Assembly: GCA_023053575.1 (NCBI GenBank)
Contig: JAKZAP010000014.1
Location: 21,230,938-21,294,937, forward strand
From: Branchinecta lynchi
Lineage: Eukaryota > Arthropoda > Branchiopoda > Anostraca > Branchinectidae
DNA length: 64,000 nucleotides
Direction: 5' to 3'
The notes beneath the pieces were generated by a model. That model was not told the origin of the DNA. It saw only the letters and a list, made by a program, of their open reading frames with translations, and did not search any database. Position 1 is the stretch's first letter; every line of letters begins with the position of its first letter. A program made the position numbers and the translations under genes. This document shows positions 21,816 to 33,275 of the stretch, piece by piece.

Positions 21816-23264
21816 TTTATGGCACTTGCAACCTCTGGCTCAAGTGCCATATACCGATCACAGTTCCGTCTGTCGGTCTGTCCGAGTTTTTGTCACACTT
21901 TTTCGAGTTAGGGTACTTCCAGATGTGCTAGGACAATGAAACTTGGCAGGCATATGAGGGACCCGACCAAACTAATCTGGAAATAATCAGTTTCCCGATC
22001 CGACTATATGGGGGGGAGTGGAGGGCGCTGGAAACGTGAACACTGAGGGCTTTTTGTCACAATTTTTCGAGTTAGGGTACTTCCAGATCTGCTAGGACCG
22101 TGAAACTTGTCGGTATATCAGAGACCCGACCAAACAAACTTAGAAATAACCAGTTTTCCGATCTGACCATTTTTTTGGGGGGGGGGGGGGTGGAGGGGAG
22201 AGGAATCCGGGAAATTGAGTAGTTCGTAACTTCCAAACGGGTGATCGGATTGTAATGGAACTTAATAACTGAATAGATTATATAACTGTGATGTCCTTGT
22301 TCAAAGTCTTAACCGGTAGCCAGGGGGGAGACCGGAAATTTCAAGAAACGGTAAGAATGGAGGGATCGGAGTGAAACTTGCCGGGTAGAACAAGCATCTG
22401 CTCTAGATAAATCGTTTAGACAATTGTACTGGACCCGGACACTTAGGTGGAGGGGGGGGGCGAGGAGGGAGTTTCTCGGAATTCCGGTGATGGCGGTTTT
22501 GGGGATTTTCACGATGAAACTTGGCAGGCATATCAGGGACCCGATCAAACTGACTTCAAAAAAAAAAATCGATCTTATAATGGTGGGGGGAGTGGAGGTA
22601 GGGGAATCCGGAATATTCAGTCATGCGTAACTTTGGAACAGGTTATCGGATTCGAGTGAAATTTAAGAATTGAACAGAGGACAGTCCTCTGGTGATCTTT
22701 TTCATATCCGGACAAGATCCAGCAACTAGGGGGGGGGGGGGGGGCGGAGATTATTTGACCCGCTTAGAATGGAGAGATCTCGAGAAACGTTTAGAATGGA
22801 GGGATCGGAGTGAAACTTGGTGGGAAGAACAAACTTCTGCTCCATGCAAATCTTTTACACAATTTGACTGGATCGGACACTTGAGGGGGGGGGGGGGAGG
22901 AGGTTTCCCGGAATTCCGTTTTGGGGGGATTTTCACGACGAAACTTGGCAGGCATATCAGGGACCCGGTCGAACTGACTTGGAATAAAAAAAAATCCTCG
23001 ATATGATAATCTTGTGGGGGGGGGGGGTTCAGGAAGGGGAATCCGGAATATTGAGTCATATGTAACTCTGAAACGGGTGATCGGATTCGAGTGTAATTTA
23101 ATAATTGAACAGAGGACATTTCTCTCTAGCGATCTTTTTTATTTCCGGACCGAATCCGACAATTATTGGGGGGGATACTTGACCCGCTTAGACTGGTGTG
23201 ATCGGGATCGAACTTCGTGGGAATAACAAACAGATGCTCTGGATAAATCATTGACATAAATTAT
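21816..23264 (+). mobile_element. family G element, left portion with about 440-bp G-rich units
   Basis: The terminus is the hairpin ATGGCACTTGCAACCTCTGG then CTCAAGTGCCATATACC, followed by a (GTCT/GTCC) tract at 21865-21885. Tandem units then repeat 'ggagggatcggagtgaaactt' at 22355 and 22798, with 'tggcaggcatatcagggaccc' and poly-G runs of 9-16. Glycine-rich open frames here come from the G runs and are not genes. The element resumes after the BESS fragment. Confidence 0.75.
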
Positions 23265-23271
23265 CTGAGGC

Positions 23272-23706
23272 ATGGCCGTATTTGGATTTGTGAACCCACC
23301 AGCCTATTCTTACCAACCAACTGATTCTTCTGTACCTGTTTTTGAAGTTGAGTCAGCACTAGTTGACGGACCTGATGGTTCGGGCGAATATACTCAGGAG
23401 ATTTATCTGTCAACATCACCAGAACAGATCCAGTTGTGGTTGTGGATGCAACAACTTCGAGGGAGAGAAAAAGGAAAATTTCAGACCCTGGGGAGTCACT
23501 ACAGTCAAGTGACTTGTCAAAGATTCTTTCTAAATTCATTGAAAATGAAAATGGAGCAGCCAACCCAGCCTGCTGTCAATTTACAAGACCCTGATCTTAA
23601 ATTTCCTCTGATGTTCCGCAAACATATGAAAACTATACCAGTGGAGAAGCAAATTGATATTCAAGTCGAACTGCTTCAAGTTGTGAAAAAGTGTCAAAAC
23701 GAATAG
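23272..23706 (+). pseudogene. BESS-motif protein fragment, frame-disrupted
   Basis: The last 40 codons (about 23586-23706) read DPDLKFPLMFRKHMKTIP then IDIQVELLQVV, a good match to the BESS motif. BESS motifs accompany MADF (Myb/SANT-like) DNA-binding domains in arthropod-type regulators and in accessory proteins of some transposons. About 23395-23560 makes better sense in another frame (a KRKISDPGESLQSSDLSKIL run with polar sequence typical of the MADF-BESS linker), so a frameshift is likely. No MADF domain was found upstream. It lies between two blocks of family G, as an insertion. It is probably a dead copy or transposon cargo; alternatively a terminal exon with lost upstream exons. Confidence 0.55.
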
Positions 23707-24370
23707 TTTAATTTGTCTTTTCAACAAGTCCACCATTCGATTTAATTAATTGTTTTGTTTCAACTCGATCACATAATCTCTGTCTTTTTTTATATCATAT
23801 TATATTTGAAATTTAAAACGAAGGTATTTGCAGTTGTATACAGTATATGAGCAGTGATGCTGCAATTCAGAAGTGCCCAATGCCATTTAGATAGTAGTCA
23901 TTTATTACATAAAACACACAAAATAAACTACTAAACGGAAGTAACATGGTAACGGCTCTAAAATGGTCCTTGTAAGCCTTTTGCCATTTTCTGAAAACGC
24001 AACGCACAAGCCTTCACGGTGTGAAAGGTCCGACGCAAGACAAACGCAACGCTGACTCTACGCAAGCGCAATGCAAGAGTCTTTCGTTCTCAGTATGAAA
24101 GCCGCATTAAGCCGTGACAACTGCGCCATGTGCGTTACAGTGGAGGCTCAAGGAAACAAGAACGTAGGGGTGCAACAAAACGATTCATTCAAGATGTAGG
24201 CTGCATAAATGTGGTGGTGCTCAGAACAAAAGAAAACTGTCAACATTTCTGCTGATATTTCTATTGGACCACTCCAGTCTTCAGCCCGCTCTCTGTAAAG
24301 AAAACCTATGACTATCCCTATCAGACAATGACAATGCAACCGCGGTCGATCCTTTAGAATAGCATTCTGC
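23707..24370. other. insert remainder between G blocks, with family A pieces
   Basis: 'gaaaacgcaacgcacaag' through 'cagtatgaaagccgcattaag' at about 23995-24113 is a family-A end fragment. The rest has no recognised feature. Together with the BESS fragment it forms an insert of about 1.1 kb in the G element. Confidence 0.5.
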
Positions 24371-25250
24371 TATACCTTTACACCATCATCGTTGACATCT
24401 GGAATACGTCCCCGAAGACTAGCGCAACTCCATCATGGCCCACCCCTCCCCGTTTAAGAAAAAAATGGTGAGAAGGTTGATTGTAAAATACTTTAGTGGT
24501 ATCTTTCTGATAGTAAGTGCAGCAAAAGGGGGGGGGGCTGGAGGGGGCAACCGGAAATCTTGGGAAACGCTATGAGTGGAGGGATCGAGATGAAAGTTGG
24601 TGGGAAGACACCTAGCAAACACTAGATACATCATTGACATAACTGAGCCGATTCGGGTACTGTGGGGGGAGTGGAGGGAGGGGGAATCTGGAATCTTAGA
24701 TATTTATAACTTTTGAACGGGTGATCGGATCTCGATGGAACTTGATATTTGGAAAGACCTCATGCCTCAGACAACTCACTTAAAATCCAAACCGGATCCG
24801 GTGACTTTTTGGGGGAGCTGGAGGGGGCAACCGGAAATCTTGGGAAACGCTATGAGTGGAGGGATCGAGATGAAACTTGGTAGGAAGACACTTAGCAAAC
24901 ACTAGATACATCTTTGACATAACCGAGCCGATTCTAGCACTGTGGGGGAGTGGAGGGAGGGGGAATCCAGAATCTTGAGGTATTTATAACTTTTGAGCGG
25001 GTGATCGAATCTCGATGGAACTTGATATTTGGAAAGACCTCATGCCTCAAACGACCCACTGAAAATCCGGACCGGATCCGGTGACTTTTAGGGGGAGCTG
25101 GAAGGGGCAACCGGATATCTTGGGAAACGCTTTGAGTGGAGGGATCGAGATGAAACTTGGTGGGAAGACACCTAGCAAACACTAGATATATCATTGACAT
25201 AACCGAGCCGTGCCTACTCGTAACAAGTGCCATATGAGCTCGTAGCTCTT
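24371..25250 (+). mobile_element. family G element, right portion with 281-bp tandem units
   Basis: Three units start at about 24531, 24812 and 25092 (spacing about 281), each with 'ggagctgga', 'caaccgga', 'cttgggaaacgct', 'gagtggagggatcgagatga' and 'cctcatgcctca'. It ends 'caagtgccatatgagctcgtagctcttg' at about 25222-25250, the reverse complement of the G terminus at 31896. Confidence 0.75.
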
Positions 25251-25488
25251 GTTTGTATCAGGAAATTAGCCATGGCCCATTATGGCTTTTAGTGTTAATA
25301 AATATCTACACATGGTTCATATATGATAAGAATAACCTCTAAGAATTATAATCCTTTTCTTTCTTGAACAAACTGCCATAATTAATACTCGTAATGCTAT
25401 TTAGGTCAAATTCCCGTCTGAGCGGTGACAGACTGTACGGAGCATAATTTGCGAAAAACTTCTGCGAACTATGCAAGCGCCGTCTGAG

Positions 25489-25925
25489 CAAAGATGGGCG
25501 AATCCGATCACGAAAGGATTCGAATCCGAATCCAGGGCTAGGTACGAATCCGATTCCGAATCCAAATCCACCATTTCATGCTGAGGATTGGAATCCAGAA
25601 TCGAATCCGGAATCAAATCCGACCTTATCAAAAATCATATCATTTAAGGTTTAAGATCAAAAGCACTGATATCTAAGGTAATCAGATAACTTGATAGATT
25701 ACTGAGGATGGTTGGGGTGGAGACCAAAAAGTTGGATTGCCTAAGCACAAGTCTAAAAATTGGGAAAACGGAAACTGGAAGAATGAAGTCTAGCAATTTG
25801 AGTGGATTCGCAAGATTGAGGGTTTGGAATCCGAATCCAGCCTGACAAGCAGAAGATTCGAATCCCGCCAAAAGGACGAATCCTGGCTTCGAATCCGAAT
25901 CCGGATTCGAATTCGACCATCTCTG
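25489..25925. mobile_element. hAT MITE with GAATCC arrays, exact 8-bp TSD
   Basis: The ends CAAAGATGGGCGAATCC and 'gaattcgaccatctctg' are inverted repeats, flanked by an exact 8-bp duplication CGTCTGAG at 25481-25488 and 25926-25933. Both subterminal regions carry many GAATCC/GGATTC hexamers, probably transposase-binding repeats. Length 437 bp, non-coding. Confidence 0.9.
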
Positions 25926-26386
25926 CGTCTGAGTCGTCCTATAGATTTACTGCTTCGGCTTCGTTTCAGTGTTAGCGGGGCCTGCATATACCTTAGCGTC
26001 TCTTTCTTCTGTCCCAAGAAGCGTTTATTGCTCACTTACCGTAATCACAACCATCCCTCCACCGTTCACCTCTGTAACCTGAAGGGAGGTATTTTGCCAT
26101 CAGCGTGGGACGAGTAATTGCGGTATTGTCCTACTTCACCCCTCATGACGACCCTCGAAAGAATTAGTTCTGTTTTTGGCGTTTATTTAGGCTAAACGAT
26201 GAACTGGGAGACACAGTCGCAAGTCGTGATCAAGAGGGGGATGTTCATATAGGATGAGTGAGCGAAAGAGTCTTGCTAGGTTCAACAGAAGGTAGCCTAG
26301 CTGGTCATGAACGTAAGTTTTCTTCTGATCAGTTTCATTCTACTCGCATATTTGGCGAGCAGGCTCTGAATTTGTTTACTGTTTAT

Positions 26387-26576
26387 CAAGGCCGTATCCA
26401 GGGGGGGGGGGGGGGGGGTCAACAAAAAAAAAAAACTACAAAAATGACCATTTTTATAGGCTTTCCCTTCTGATCTATGTGTTTTTTTTACTTTTTTGTC
26501 CGACCCGCAGGCTAGCCCCCCCCCCCCCCCCCCGAAAGGCAAAAAAAACCGAAATAAATTCCTGGATACGGGCCTG
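26387..26576. mobile_element. short hAT-like MITE with poly-G and poly-C arms
   Basis: The ends CAAGGCCGTATCCAGG and CCTGGATACGGGCCTG pair as inverted repeats. Flanks CTGTTTAT (26379-26386) and CTCTTTAT (26577-26584) are an 8-bp TSD with one mismatch. Inside, an 18-G run faces a C run of similar length. Confidence 0.8.
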
Positions 26577-26584
26577 CTCTTTAT

Positions 26585-26970
26585 AGATAGATAAATAGAT
26601 AGATCAGTGTATTTCAGAAGCCCAAGGGCTGTATAGACAAAAAAAAAAAAAAATATAATTAGCACTCAATTCTTAGTCTAAACATTTATCTACATACACG
26701 CCCACTCGAGTAATAATGGTAAGGTTGATATTACTCAGAATTTCGGGAAGTGACAGAATTGCACCATCTAGATAATTTTTTCTTAAATCAGAAAGCTTCG
26801 GGCATCTATTAGAGAAAATGGTCCAAATTTTCTTCCTGTTCCTCACAGAGTGGGCAAGCATAACTCCCATCAGGAACCATACTACCTCTCTCAAAAACCT
26901 TCTGCCTGCTCTGAATTGGTCAATGCTCGTGTACTGGATTTCTTGCCAGGATTTTCGGTAGCACATATCA
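26585..26970 (-). mobile_element. LINE 3' end, minus strand
   Basis: The tail (GATA)n and poly-A lie at 26585-26655 as read on the plus strand. Upstream on the minus strand the frame to 26966 ends CPKLSDLRKNYLDGAILSLP, the pattern of the C-terminal region of non-LTR retrotransposon proteins. 5'-truncated. Confidence 0.6.
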
Positions 26971-27418
26971 TAGATTCCATACGAAAAAGTTGGGATTTTT
27001 TGTCAGCTTCATGGTTAAGTGCCAAAAATCCGGGCTGAAAATCCTGATCTGGTGTTCGCACTTTTGTGCCTTAGAACAGACACTCAGGGTATCGAGTGCT
27101 CGTGGAAAAATTGTGCCACGATTTTTGGTGGCCTACAACCACCATACGGAAAAGTTAAGATGTTTCAACTTGAGGATAAAAGTGAAGAAAATCCGGCCGG
27201 AAACCCTGATCGTGTGTATACATGTTTATGGTGCGGACAGACGATCAGTTTTTTTCCGGGCGAATCTCCAGTTTCGTCAGTTCGGGCGGGGAAATTTATA
27301 AAAATGTCACGATGGTGATTAAAATCCTAGTCAGGGACCAGCCTACTCCGATCGCCTTTCCGTTCATATAGTATTTCACTGGGCCACCACTTCATTTTAC
27401 TTTCAGTGACTTTGTTTT
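26971..27418. repeat. repeat remnants with GATC(A/T)GG-GTGTTCGC phrase
   Basis: 'cctgatctggtgttcgcac' (27043) and 'ccctgatcgtgtgtatac' (27204) resemble the arms of the MITE at 50258-50412. Boundaries were not resolved. Confidence 0.4.
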
Positions 27419-28600
27419 TTGGGATCCCTTAACTTCAGTCACGGATATCTATGACGTCGTAAAACTTTTCCATCCCTTAGTTAGTACGAAGTGGTTGAAT
27501 CGAAACTTGGTGTGATGATGCTTTGGGTCAAGGTACAGGTCAAGTTCGGAGAAGAGGCCCCGTAGTCGTATGTTTAGGGTCAAGGGAGAGGGTTTCAAAT
27601 TAATTTGTGAGCTAAAAAAAAAATTCAAGTGAATGAGACAGTCGATTAAGGGTCAAAGAAACGGAAGGAATTCATTCGGAACTTATTTTCTCGCTTGACA
27701 AGTAGCTCACTTTACATACGGCAATAAATGGAAATTTGTGGGAAGTAAAAGTTTTGCCACAAGTCGGCTGAAGCTTTCTGTTTCATCGGTATATATTTAA
27801 AAAAAAACACAAACAATTAACATTCCTGCCAGGAAAGCACAAAGGAAAGGCTTGGCTATGGCAGGGAAATGTTCGATATTAGTTAAACAACACACAAAAT
27901 CAACTAACTGAATACTCTATGTAAAAAAAGGAAGGAGACGAGTCGTTTGAATTGTCGATAGTATGATGAGCTGACATGTTGAATCGCTTCATGTGCTCTA
28001 TTTCCGTGCTTTGGTCGATACTACGTACGGAATCCGGCGATAAACGGAAATTCGGTATGTCTCCCGTTCTGTTTTAGACGGTGTTCCGGAAATTTGATTT
28101 AGGGTCAAGATGACATAGAAAATCAGTCTTCCAGTTCCATTTTCCACCGGATTGATAGTCTAGCTTCGTACGAATCGGTCGAAAATGGGAAATTTCTCAG
28201 TCCTAATAACGTCTTTGTCATCGTCTTTGTCTAGTGACCAAGTCGGTCATGTCGAAATAGGGGTAAAAAGGCTGACCTATCTATCTCCTTTGCTCTCCTA
28301 CCGGGTAAATGGCATGAGCGGCATATAGTGTAATTAGGAAATTTTGGAAATCAACTTTAGGTCGTGTATCTCGAGATAACGGACATCCATGGGTCAGAAT
28401 AGTCCATGAGTTCTGTGTATTTTGGTCGTAATCTGGGCTAATTATTGGAGAGTAGAGACATAAAAGAATAACCTGTTGGATCTGCTTTAGGATCTTGTTT
28501 CGTTTTGTTAGTGTAATAGCATTTTTACATGATTTGTAAGTGTTGGATGATGAATCCAAAGAAATTACCCTTTGGGATTCTGCCGAAACCTTTGATCTTG
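27419..28600 (+). mobile_element. family F element, diverged copy
   Basis: It starts 'tttttgggatcccttaac' and then 'ggatatctatgacgtcgtaaaac', and ends 'ctttgggattctgccgaaacctttgatcttg'. The order of inner phrases follows the copy at 1071, but it is much more diverged. Confidence 0.6.
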
Positions 28601-28848
28601 ATTAATTGTGTCCGACTGCTATTTTTCAGGCACTCTTCTTTCTTATTAATTTATGGTGTTTGTCAATTCTCATTAATTTATGTTATAGTCCTATTTCCAT
28701 ATTTCTTCTTTTTTTATGCTCGATTGATCGCGTTGTCGATGTGGTTCAAACGAGGTCTACTAGACTAGCGATTAGTGAAGTAAACTAAGCCAATTAATCC
28801 CCAGACATTAATTTTGGCTTACCTCCATATAGAACTGAAAGGCAAAAG

Positions 28849-28923
28849 TGCTCCTGAGCCGGGACTTGAACCCAGGACTTTCGGCTTTCCAGGCCACTGC
28901 CCTGCCACTGAGCTACAGAGGGC
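28849..28923 (-). mobile_element. tRNA-derived SINE head (degenerate tRNA-like)
   Basis: On the minus strand, TAGCTCAGTGGCAGG is an A box and GGTTCAAGTCC a B box. A D arm, an anticodon loop (CTGGAAA, anticodon GGA) and a T arm can be folded. The acceptor stem does not pair (GCCCTCT against CTCAGGA) and the anticodon stem has one mismatch, so this is not a working tRNA. A SINE promoter or a tRNA pseudogene fits best. Confidence 0.7.
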
Positions 28924-29074
28924 TTGTGAACATCGTTCGCAAACTCTTACAACTTTCGGCCATAGGAACAGTGATCCCGCATAAGTCAAACTCTTCTAAG
29001 CAGTTTACATTATCATCCCCCTGTCACGGAATTAGATAAGGCATTAGATAAGTGGAAGCCATAAAGTTTGCGTA

Positions 29075-29281
29075 TAGGAGGGGAGGGGATCCAGCCTTGA
29101 ATTTATACAACCTCGAACCTGGTTTGATAGGAAGTTTCGATGCAGTCCTAACTGGGTCCTAGCTTTCAAGAAGAAAGCCCTGAATGACCTAAGACCTGTT
29201 TCGCACTGCACAGAAGTTTCCTTGTAAGATTTTCAGGTCTAGTTCGAGGTCGTATAAATTCGAGGTTGGATACCCCTCCTG
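29075..29281. mobile_element. family C MITE, 207 bp, TA target site
   Basis: The arms TAGGAGGGGAGGGGATCC and GGATACCCCTCCTG continue inward with 'ttgaatttatacaacctcga' and its complement. TA flanks both sides (29073-29074, 29282-29283), the mariner-type target. The copy at 56905-57111 has the same length. Confidence 0.85.
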
Positions 29282-29318
29282 TAGATATTCCTTCAATGGA
29301 AGCTGACTGCAAATCATA

Positions 29319-29439
29319 TTTGACGGTACAAGTTCATTTTCCAGCTTAAGCGGCTTGAGCCTGAAGAGGAACCTTGCCAAGAAGGGCCGAAATATAGCTT
29401 TAATAAAATGTAGCTGACATATCCGTTTTGCACGTCAAA
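29319..29439. mobile_element. family D MITE, diverged copy
   Basis: The left end TTTGACGGTACAAG is degenerate. The right end 'gtagctgacatatccgttttgcacgtcaaa' and the middle 'gccaagaagggccgaaat' match the copy at 4659. Confidence 0.7.
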
Positions 29440-29562
29440 CAGAACCCTCCTGTAGTTGGACGTGTGCCACTTTGGTCGTTTTTAAGTCTTTTTTTTATTA
29501 TGTACTGTTTTTTATTTAGCCGTTTTATTGTATCTTTGTTTATTTCTTCACGGCCTTTCCAG

Positions 29563-29722
29563 GTTCTTCGAGGAGCATTGTATACCTTTCTGTTGCTAGA
29601 CTTGCTATTGCCCTCTATTGCTGACCGAGGCCATGGTATTGTCACTCGTCATGACTCGCATGGTTGCGGCGGAAATCCGATGGTGGCAGTAGTGTCAGCG
29701 ATGAAAGAACACGGAATAACAA
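29563..29722 (+). CDS. candidate exon, function unknown
   Basis: The acceptor 'cacggcctttccag' and the strong donor ACAA|GTGAGT enclose 53 open codons plus one base. The product starts with a hydrophobic stretch (YTFLLLDLLLP), followed by RHDSHGCGGNPM and a helical end (VAVVSAMKEHGI). No family was recognised. Only one frame is open. Without a neighbour of proven compatible phase it remains a hypothesis; exons at 43037 and 49354 could follow in phase. Confidence 0.3.
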
Positions 29723-30182
29723 GTGAGTTTGCGTCCTCAAAGCTTGCTCACACTAGACTCATTTCCTGGCTTTTTGGGTTGCAAAAGGAGAAAAAAGAAA
29801 AAGAACAAGATACAACTAATTCTGAATGTTGTTTTAAACTCAGGAGATCAATTAGAGCAAAACAGCATGTATAGTTATGTTACAGGAACCCTAAGTGACC
29901 CCTAATTGCACTCTGCTCATATCCTCAAGCTGCCACAAAGCCAATCAAATCTCACATCCCCTAGGGATTTTCAGTTGTTTGTCAGGCGGTTTTTTGAGCC
30001 CAGTGTGACCAAGCTCTCTTTCTGTCTGGACAGTTGAAACGCGGGGCTTGGGCATGTGCAGTTCCTCGCTCTAACTTCTTCGAATAAGATTGTCAGTTTT
30101 GTACTTTGTGCATAAGTACTCCTTGAGCCAAAACATACTGACAGGCCCCCTTACCAAAAAGTGCCGAAGTATCGCTGGCAAA

Positions 30183-30888
30183 TAGTGTTGGGCGATATTT
30201 GAAATTCTCAGTATATCCATATATCGATATTTTCCCTTTCGATATGATTACTCTGTTCTTTATTTTTCGGGTATTCATTCTGTTCTGAAGCTAAAAGATT
30301 TGAAGAAAATGAAAGTTACGTATTTCAAATTTTGCAAATTTCTGCTTTCTTTGCCACCGTGGACTAGAAATCGGTATTTGGTTAAAAAATATAATGTTAC
30401 GGATGTAGTTCAAAAGTTCGGTGACCTTACACAGAAAGCTTTCTGCGGATGCATTTTGTAAAATAGGCCCTGATCACGGTCTTATTCAATTTTTTGTTGA
30501 AGAGGATAGTGTTTAGTTGAAGTTCTTTTTCTTTTTATCGTTTACTCCACTTGTACTACTTGTTTTTTGTAGTTGTGGGTGATAAATAAATAATAATAAT
30601 AATAATAATATTCGATAATCGATAGCGATATTTTGTGACCATTTCCACTACGTATACGTCTCGTTTCACCGAAATTTGAGAGGAAAATCGTCGTAAAAAA
30701 GTATATTGCATCAACTCAAACTTCGAGTGAATAAAACTAAATACGAAGAACATGTTGCTCCAGGTTCGGATATATAAATGTAACATATGTTGGATCAGTT
30801 ACAATAGTTATAAATGAACAAATATCTTTTTCGATATCGATATTTGGTCCGATATATCGTTACCGATATCGAATATCGCCCAACACTA
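30183..30888. mobile_element. hAT MITE TAGTGTTGGGCGATAT, 706 bp
   Basis: The ends TAGTGTTGGGCGATAT and ATATCGCCCAACACTA are perfect inverted repeats. Flanks CTGGCAAA and CTGGCGTA are an imperfect 8-bp TSD. Cgatatcgata-type palindromes lie at both ends; a retroelement tail with (AAT)n at about 30590-30610 is inside. Confidence 0.8.
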
Positions 30889-30904
30889 CTGGCGTATTTT
30901 TTTT

Positions 30905-30975
30905 TTTCAATCAAACAAGTTAAATCCAAATAGCTATGAGCTAGAAATGGAATACAATTTAATATATTGTAGTTG
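30905..30975 (-). repeat. retroelement tail, minus strand, shared with 36950
   Basis: 'caatcaaacaagttaaatcc' and 'agctatgagctagaaatgga' match 'aatcaatcaagtttaatccg' and 'agctaaaagctagaaaagga' at 36955-37000. (TTGA)n is the tail in sense orientation. Confidence 0.55.
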
Positions 30976-31754
30976 TCTTTCCGTTTTTAGCCGAAACCTA
31001 ATTTTAAATTAATTTCGTAGTCGAACTCGTCGCGTCGCCTATTATTACTCATTTCTGGTGATAAAGAAACTATAAAGTGTACCATGCATGGCCTTTGATA
31101 CGAATAAATAGTTAAACTTTGTTGACCACTAAGTTCAAAAGAACATATAATGGAGTACAAAAAAAGGAAAGAATGGAAAGATACAATTTAAAGACAATTA
31201 AAACTTGTAAACCTACAATAATTACAAAATTAACTAATATATGCAGACTTCCTAGGGTGGTGGTTGGTCATTATTTTATGGCATGTTTGTTTTTTTCGGC
31301 TCACGAATTGATGAGATATCAGTTGGTGTAGGGGGGGGGAGGGGGGCGAGTCCGACTCGAATTTAATGTACTTGCCTGTCCTATGAGTCGTTGAGAACGC
31401 AACATCTTGTATCAACGTAAAAAAAACGGGTTTTTGCCGGGGACGGTTTCAGACTGGGGATGATTTGTTGAGTAGGTTTCGTGAGGCTCTTTTTTCGGCG
31501 ACATTTCACAAATATGTCAAAAATTGTATTTTCATAGATACCATTATATCTGATAACACGGTAACTGGGTCTGTACTTTGTCGCTTATGCAGTTATCGTG
31601 GTATCTGATCCTGCGGTTGCTTTGCAAATACGACATTGCCGACTTTGTACTTTTAGAATTCACCCCAAAAGAATATGAGGCTTGAAGTCAAGCTGACCAT
31701 TCAATTCAAACAAAAACAGAAAAAACAACATTTTCGGGGTTTTTTCTTGATCAA

Positions 31755-31855
31755 CTAGCATCTAAGATGACGGGCGAGAGATAAATAAAATTTCGAATAT
31801 TTCGGTTGCACTTCCGGCAAACCGTCCTCAGCGAAAAGCAAAACTAATCATAAAC
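31755..31855. repeat. dispersed repeat, inverted partner at 43700-43815
   Basis: 'aatatttcggttgcacttccggcaaacc' and 'cagcgaaaagcaaaac' are the reverse complement of the later copy. Confidence 0.6.
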
Positions 31856-31895
31856 TCCAACACAATAACAACAGGAAAAGAAAACCCAAAAGAAA

Positions 31896-33275
31896 ACAAG
31901 AGCTGGAAGCTCATATGGCACTTGCAAGGCTGGGTTAAGGATAAAATATAGAATTTACCTTTTGGTGGGTTTGCTCTTATAATTTTTAAACAAAACCCTT
32001 GAGATAAGACTGAACATGGACCTTTGGAAACCATAAAAATGTATTTTATTTTTGAACTTAGTAATGATGCGCACTTTAAAGTAGCTAGAAATTCATATGT
32101 AAGCCAAACCCTTGAGACGAAAACGATAACAGGCCCTTGGGGCTCATTAATATATATGATTTGGTCATAGTTATTTTTTTTTTCACTTTTCGGTTAAGAT
32201 GCACACTTAGATATAAATTTTTAAGCCAAGCCCTTGTGTCACAAATGATAATGGGCCGAAACGTATCGTCTGATCTAAAATACTTTTTGACTGGAGTTAA
32301 GATGCGCACTAGACATTCATTTGTAAGCAAAACCCTTGAAGCAAAAATGAGCATGGGCTCATGTGGATCATGACAATGAATAGTTTGCTCAAATTAAAAG
32401 TATTTTTTTTTACTGTGTGGTTGACATTACAACTTTAAGGAATAGGAAGAGACGACTTCTGAGCTAATCTTGTTGTTATTCCCACCAAGTTCCATTCCGA
32501 TCTCTCCAGTCTAAGCGAGTCATATTACCCCCCCCCCCCCCCCACACACACACAGTTGTCGGATCCTGTCCGGACAGAAAAAATGAGCACCAGGGACTGT
32601 TCAATTATAAAATTTCACTGGAATCACCCATTCCAAAGTTACGCATGACTCAGTATTCCGGATTCTCCATCCCTCCACTCCCCCACGATGAACGGATCGA
32701 AAAATTTCTTAAATCCGAGTCAGTTTGACCGGGTCTCTGATATGCCTGCAAATTTTCATCGTGAAAATCCTCAAATCACCAGAACTCTGAGAAACCCCCT
32801 CCACCCCCACAGTGTAAATTTATTTGTGTAAACAATTCATCTAGAGTAGGTTCTTCTCAGCAAGTTCACTCCGATCCCTCCATTCTAACTTTTTCTCGAT
32901 ATTTCCGTTCATCCCCCCTCCAACTCCCCAACAGCTGTCGAATCCGGTCCTGTTCAAGTGGGACATCAGTGATATGTCATCTATTCAGTTTTCAAGTTTC
33001 ATTCCAATCCAATCATCCGTTCGAAAGTTACGCACTATTCAGCTTTCCGGATTCCCCCTTCCTCTACCCCTCCCCCCTCCCCCCCAGATGGTCGGATCGG
33101 GAACCTGACAATTACCAAGTTAATTTGGTCGGTTCCCTGATAGCCTGCCAAGTTTCATCGTCCTAGCACATCTGAAAGTACCGTAACTTGCCATCGCGGG
33201 ACAGACCGCCCGACCGACCGACGGAATTGCGATGGGAATATGGCACTTGACCCAGAGAATACAAGTGCCATAAAC
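31896..33275 (-). mobile_element. family G element, nearly complete
   Basis: One end is 'caagagctggaagctcatatggcacttgc', the other 'gggaatatggcacttgaccc' with 'acaagtgccataaac', a hairpin. From left to right: four AT-rich units of about 110-120 bp ('aaacccttgag', 31985-32400), poly-C tracts (32528 on), C-rich units with 'tgatatgcctgc' and 'aagtttcat', and a (GACC)n tract at 33205-33222. It gives the full plan of the family. Confidence 0.78.

Noticed and set aside
22424..23006. Glycine-rich coding regions
   Set aside because: The glycine runs come from poly-G tracts in tandem repeat units, and both strands are equally open.
25824..26117. Arg/Ile-repeat protein
   Set aside because: The repeats are the GAATCC array of the hAT MITE read in another frame.
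28849..28923. Functional tRNA-Ser
   Set aside because: The acceptor stem does not pair, there is no long variable arm as serine tRNAs have, and the anticodon stem is mismatched.
28848..29039. 63-residue plus-strand open frame
   Set aside because: It is a shadow across the tRNA-like SINE head on the other strand.
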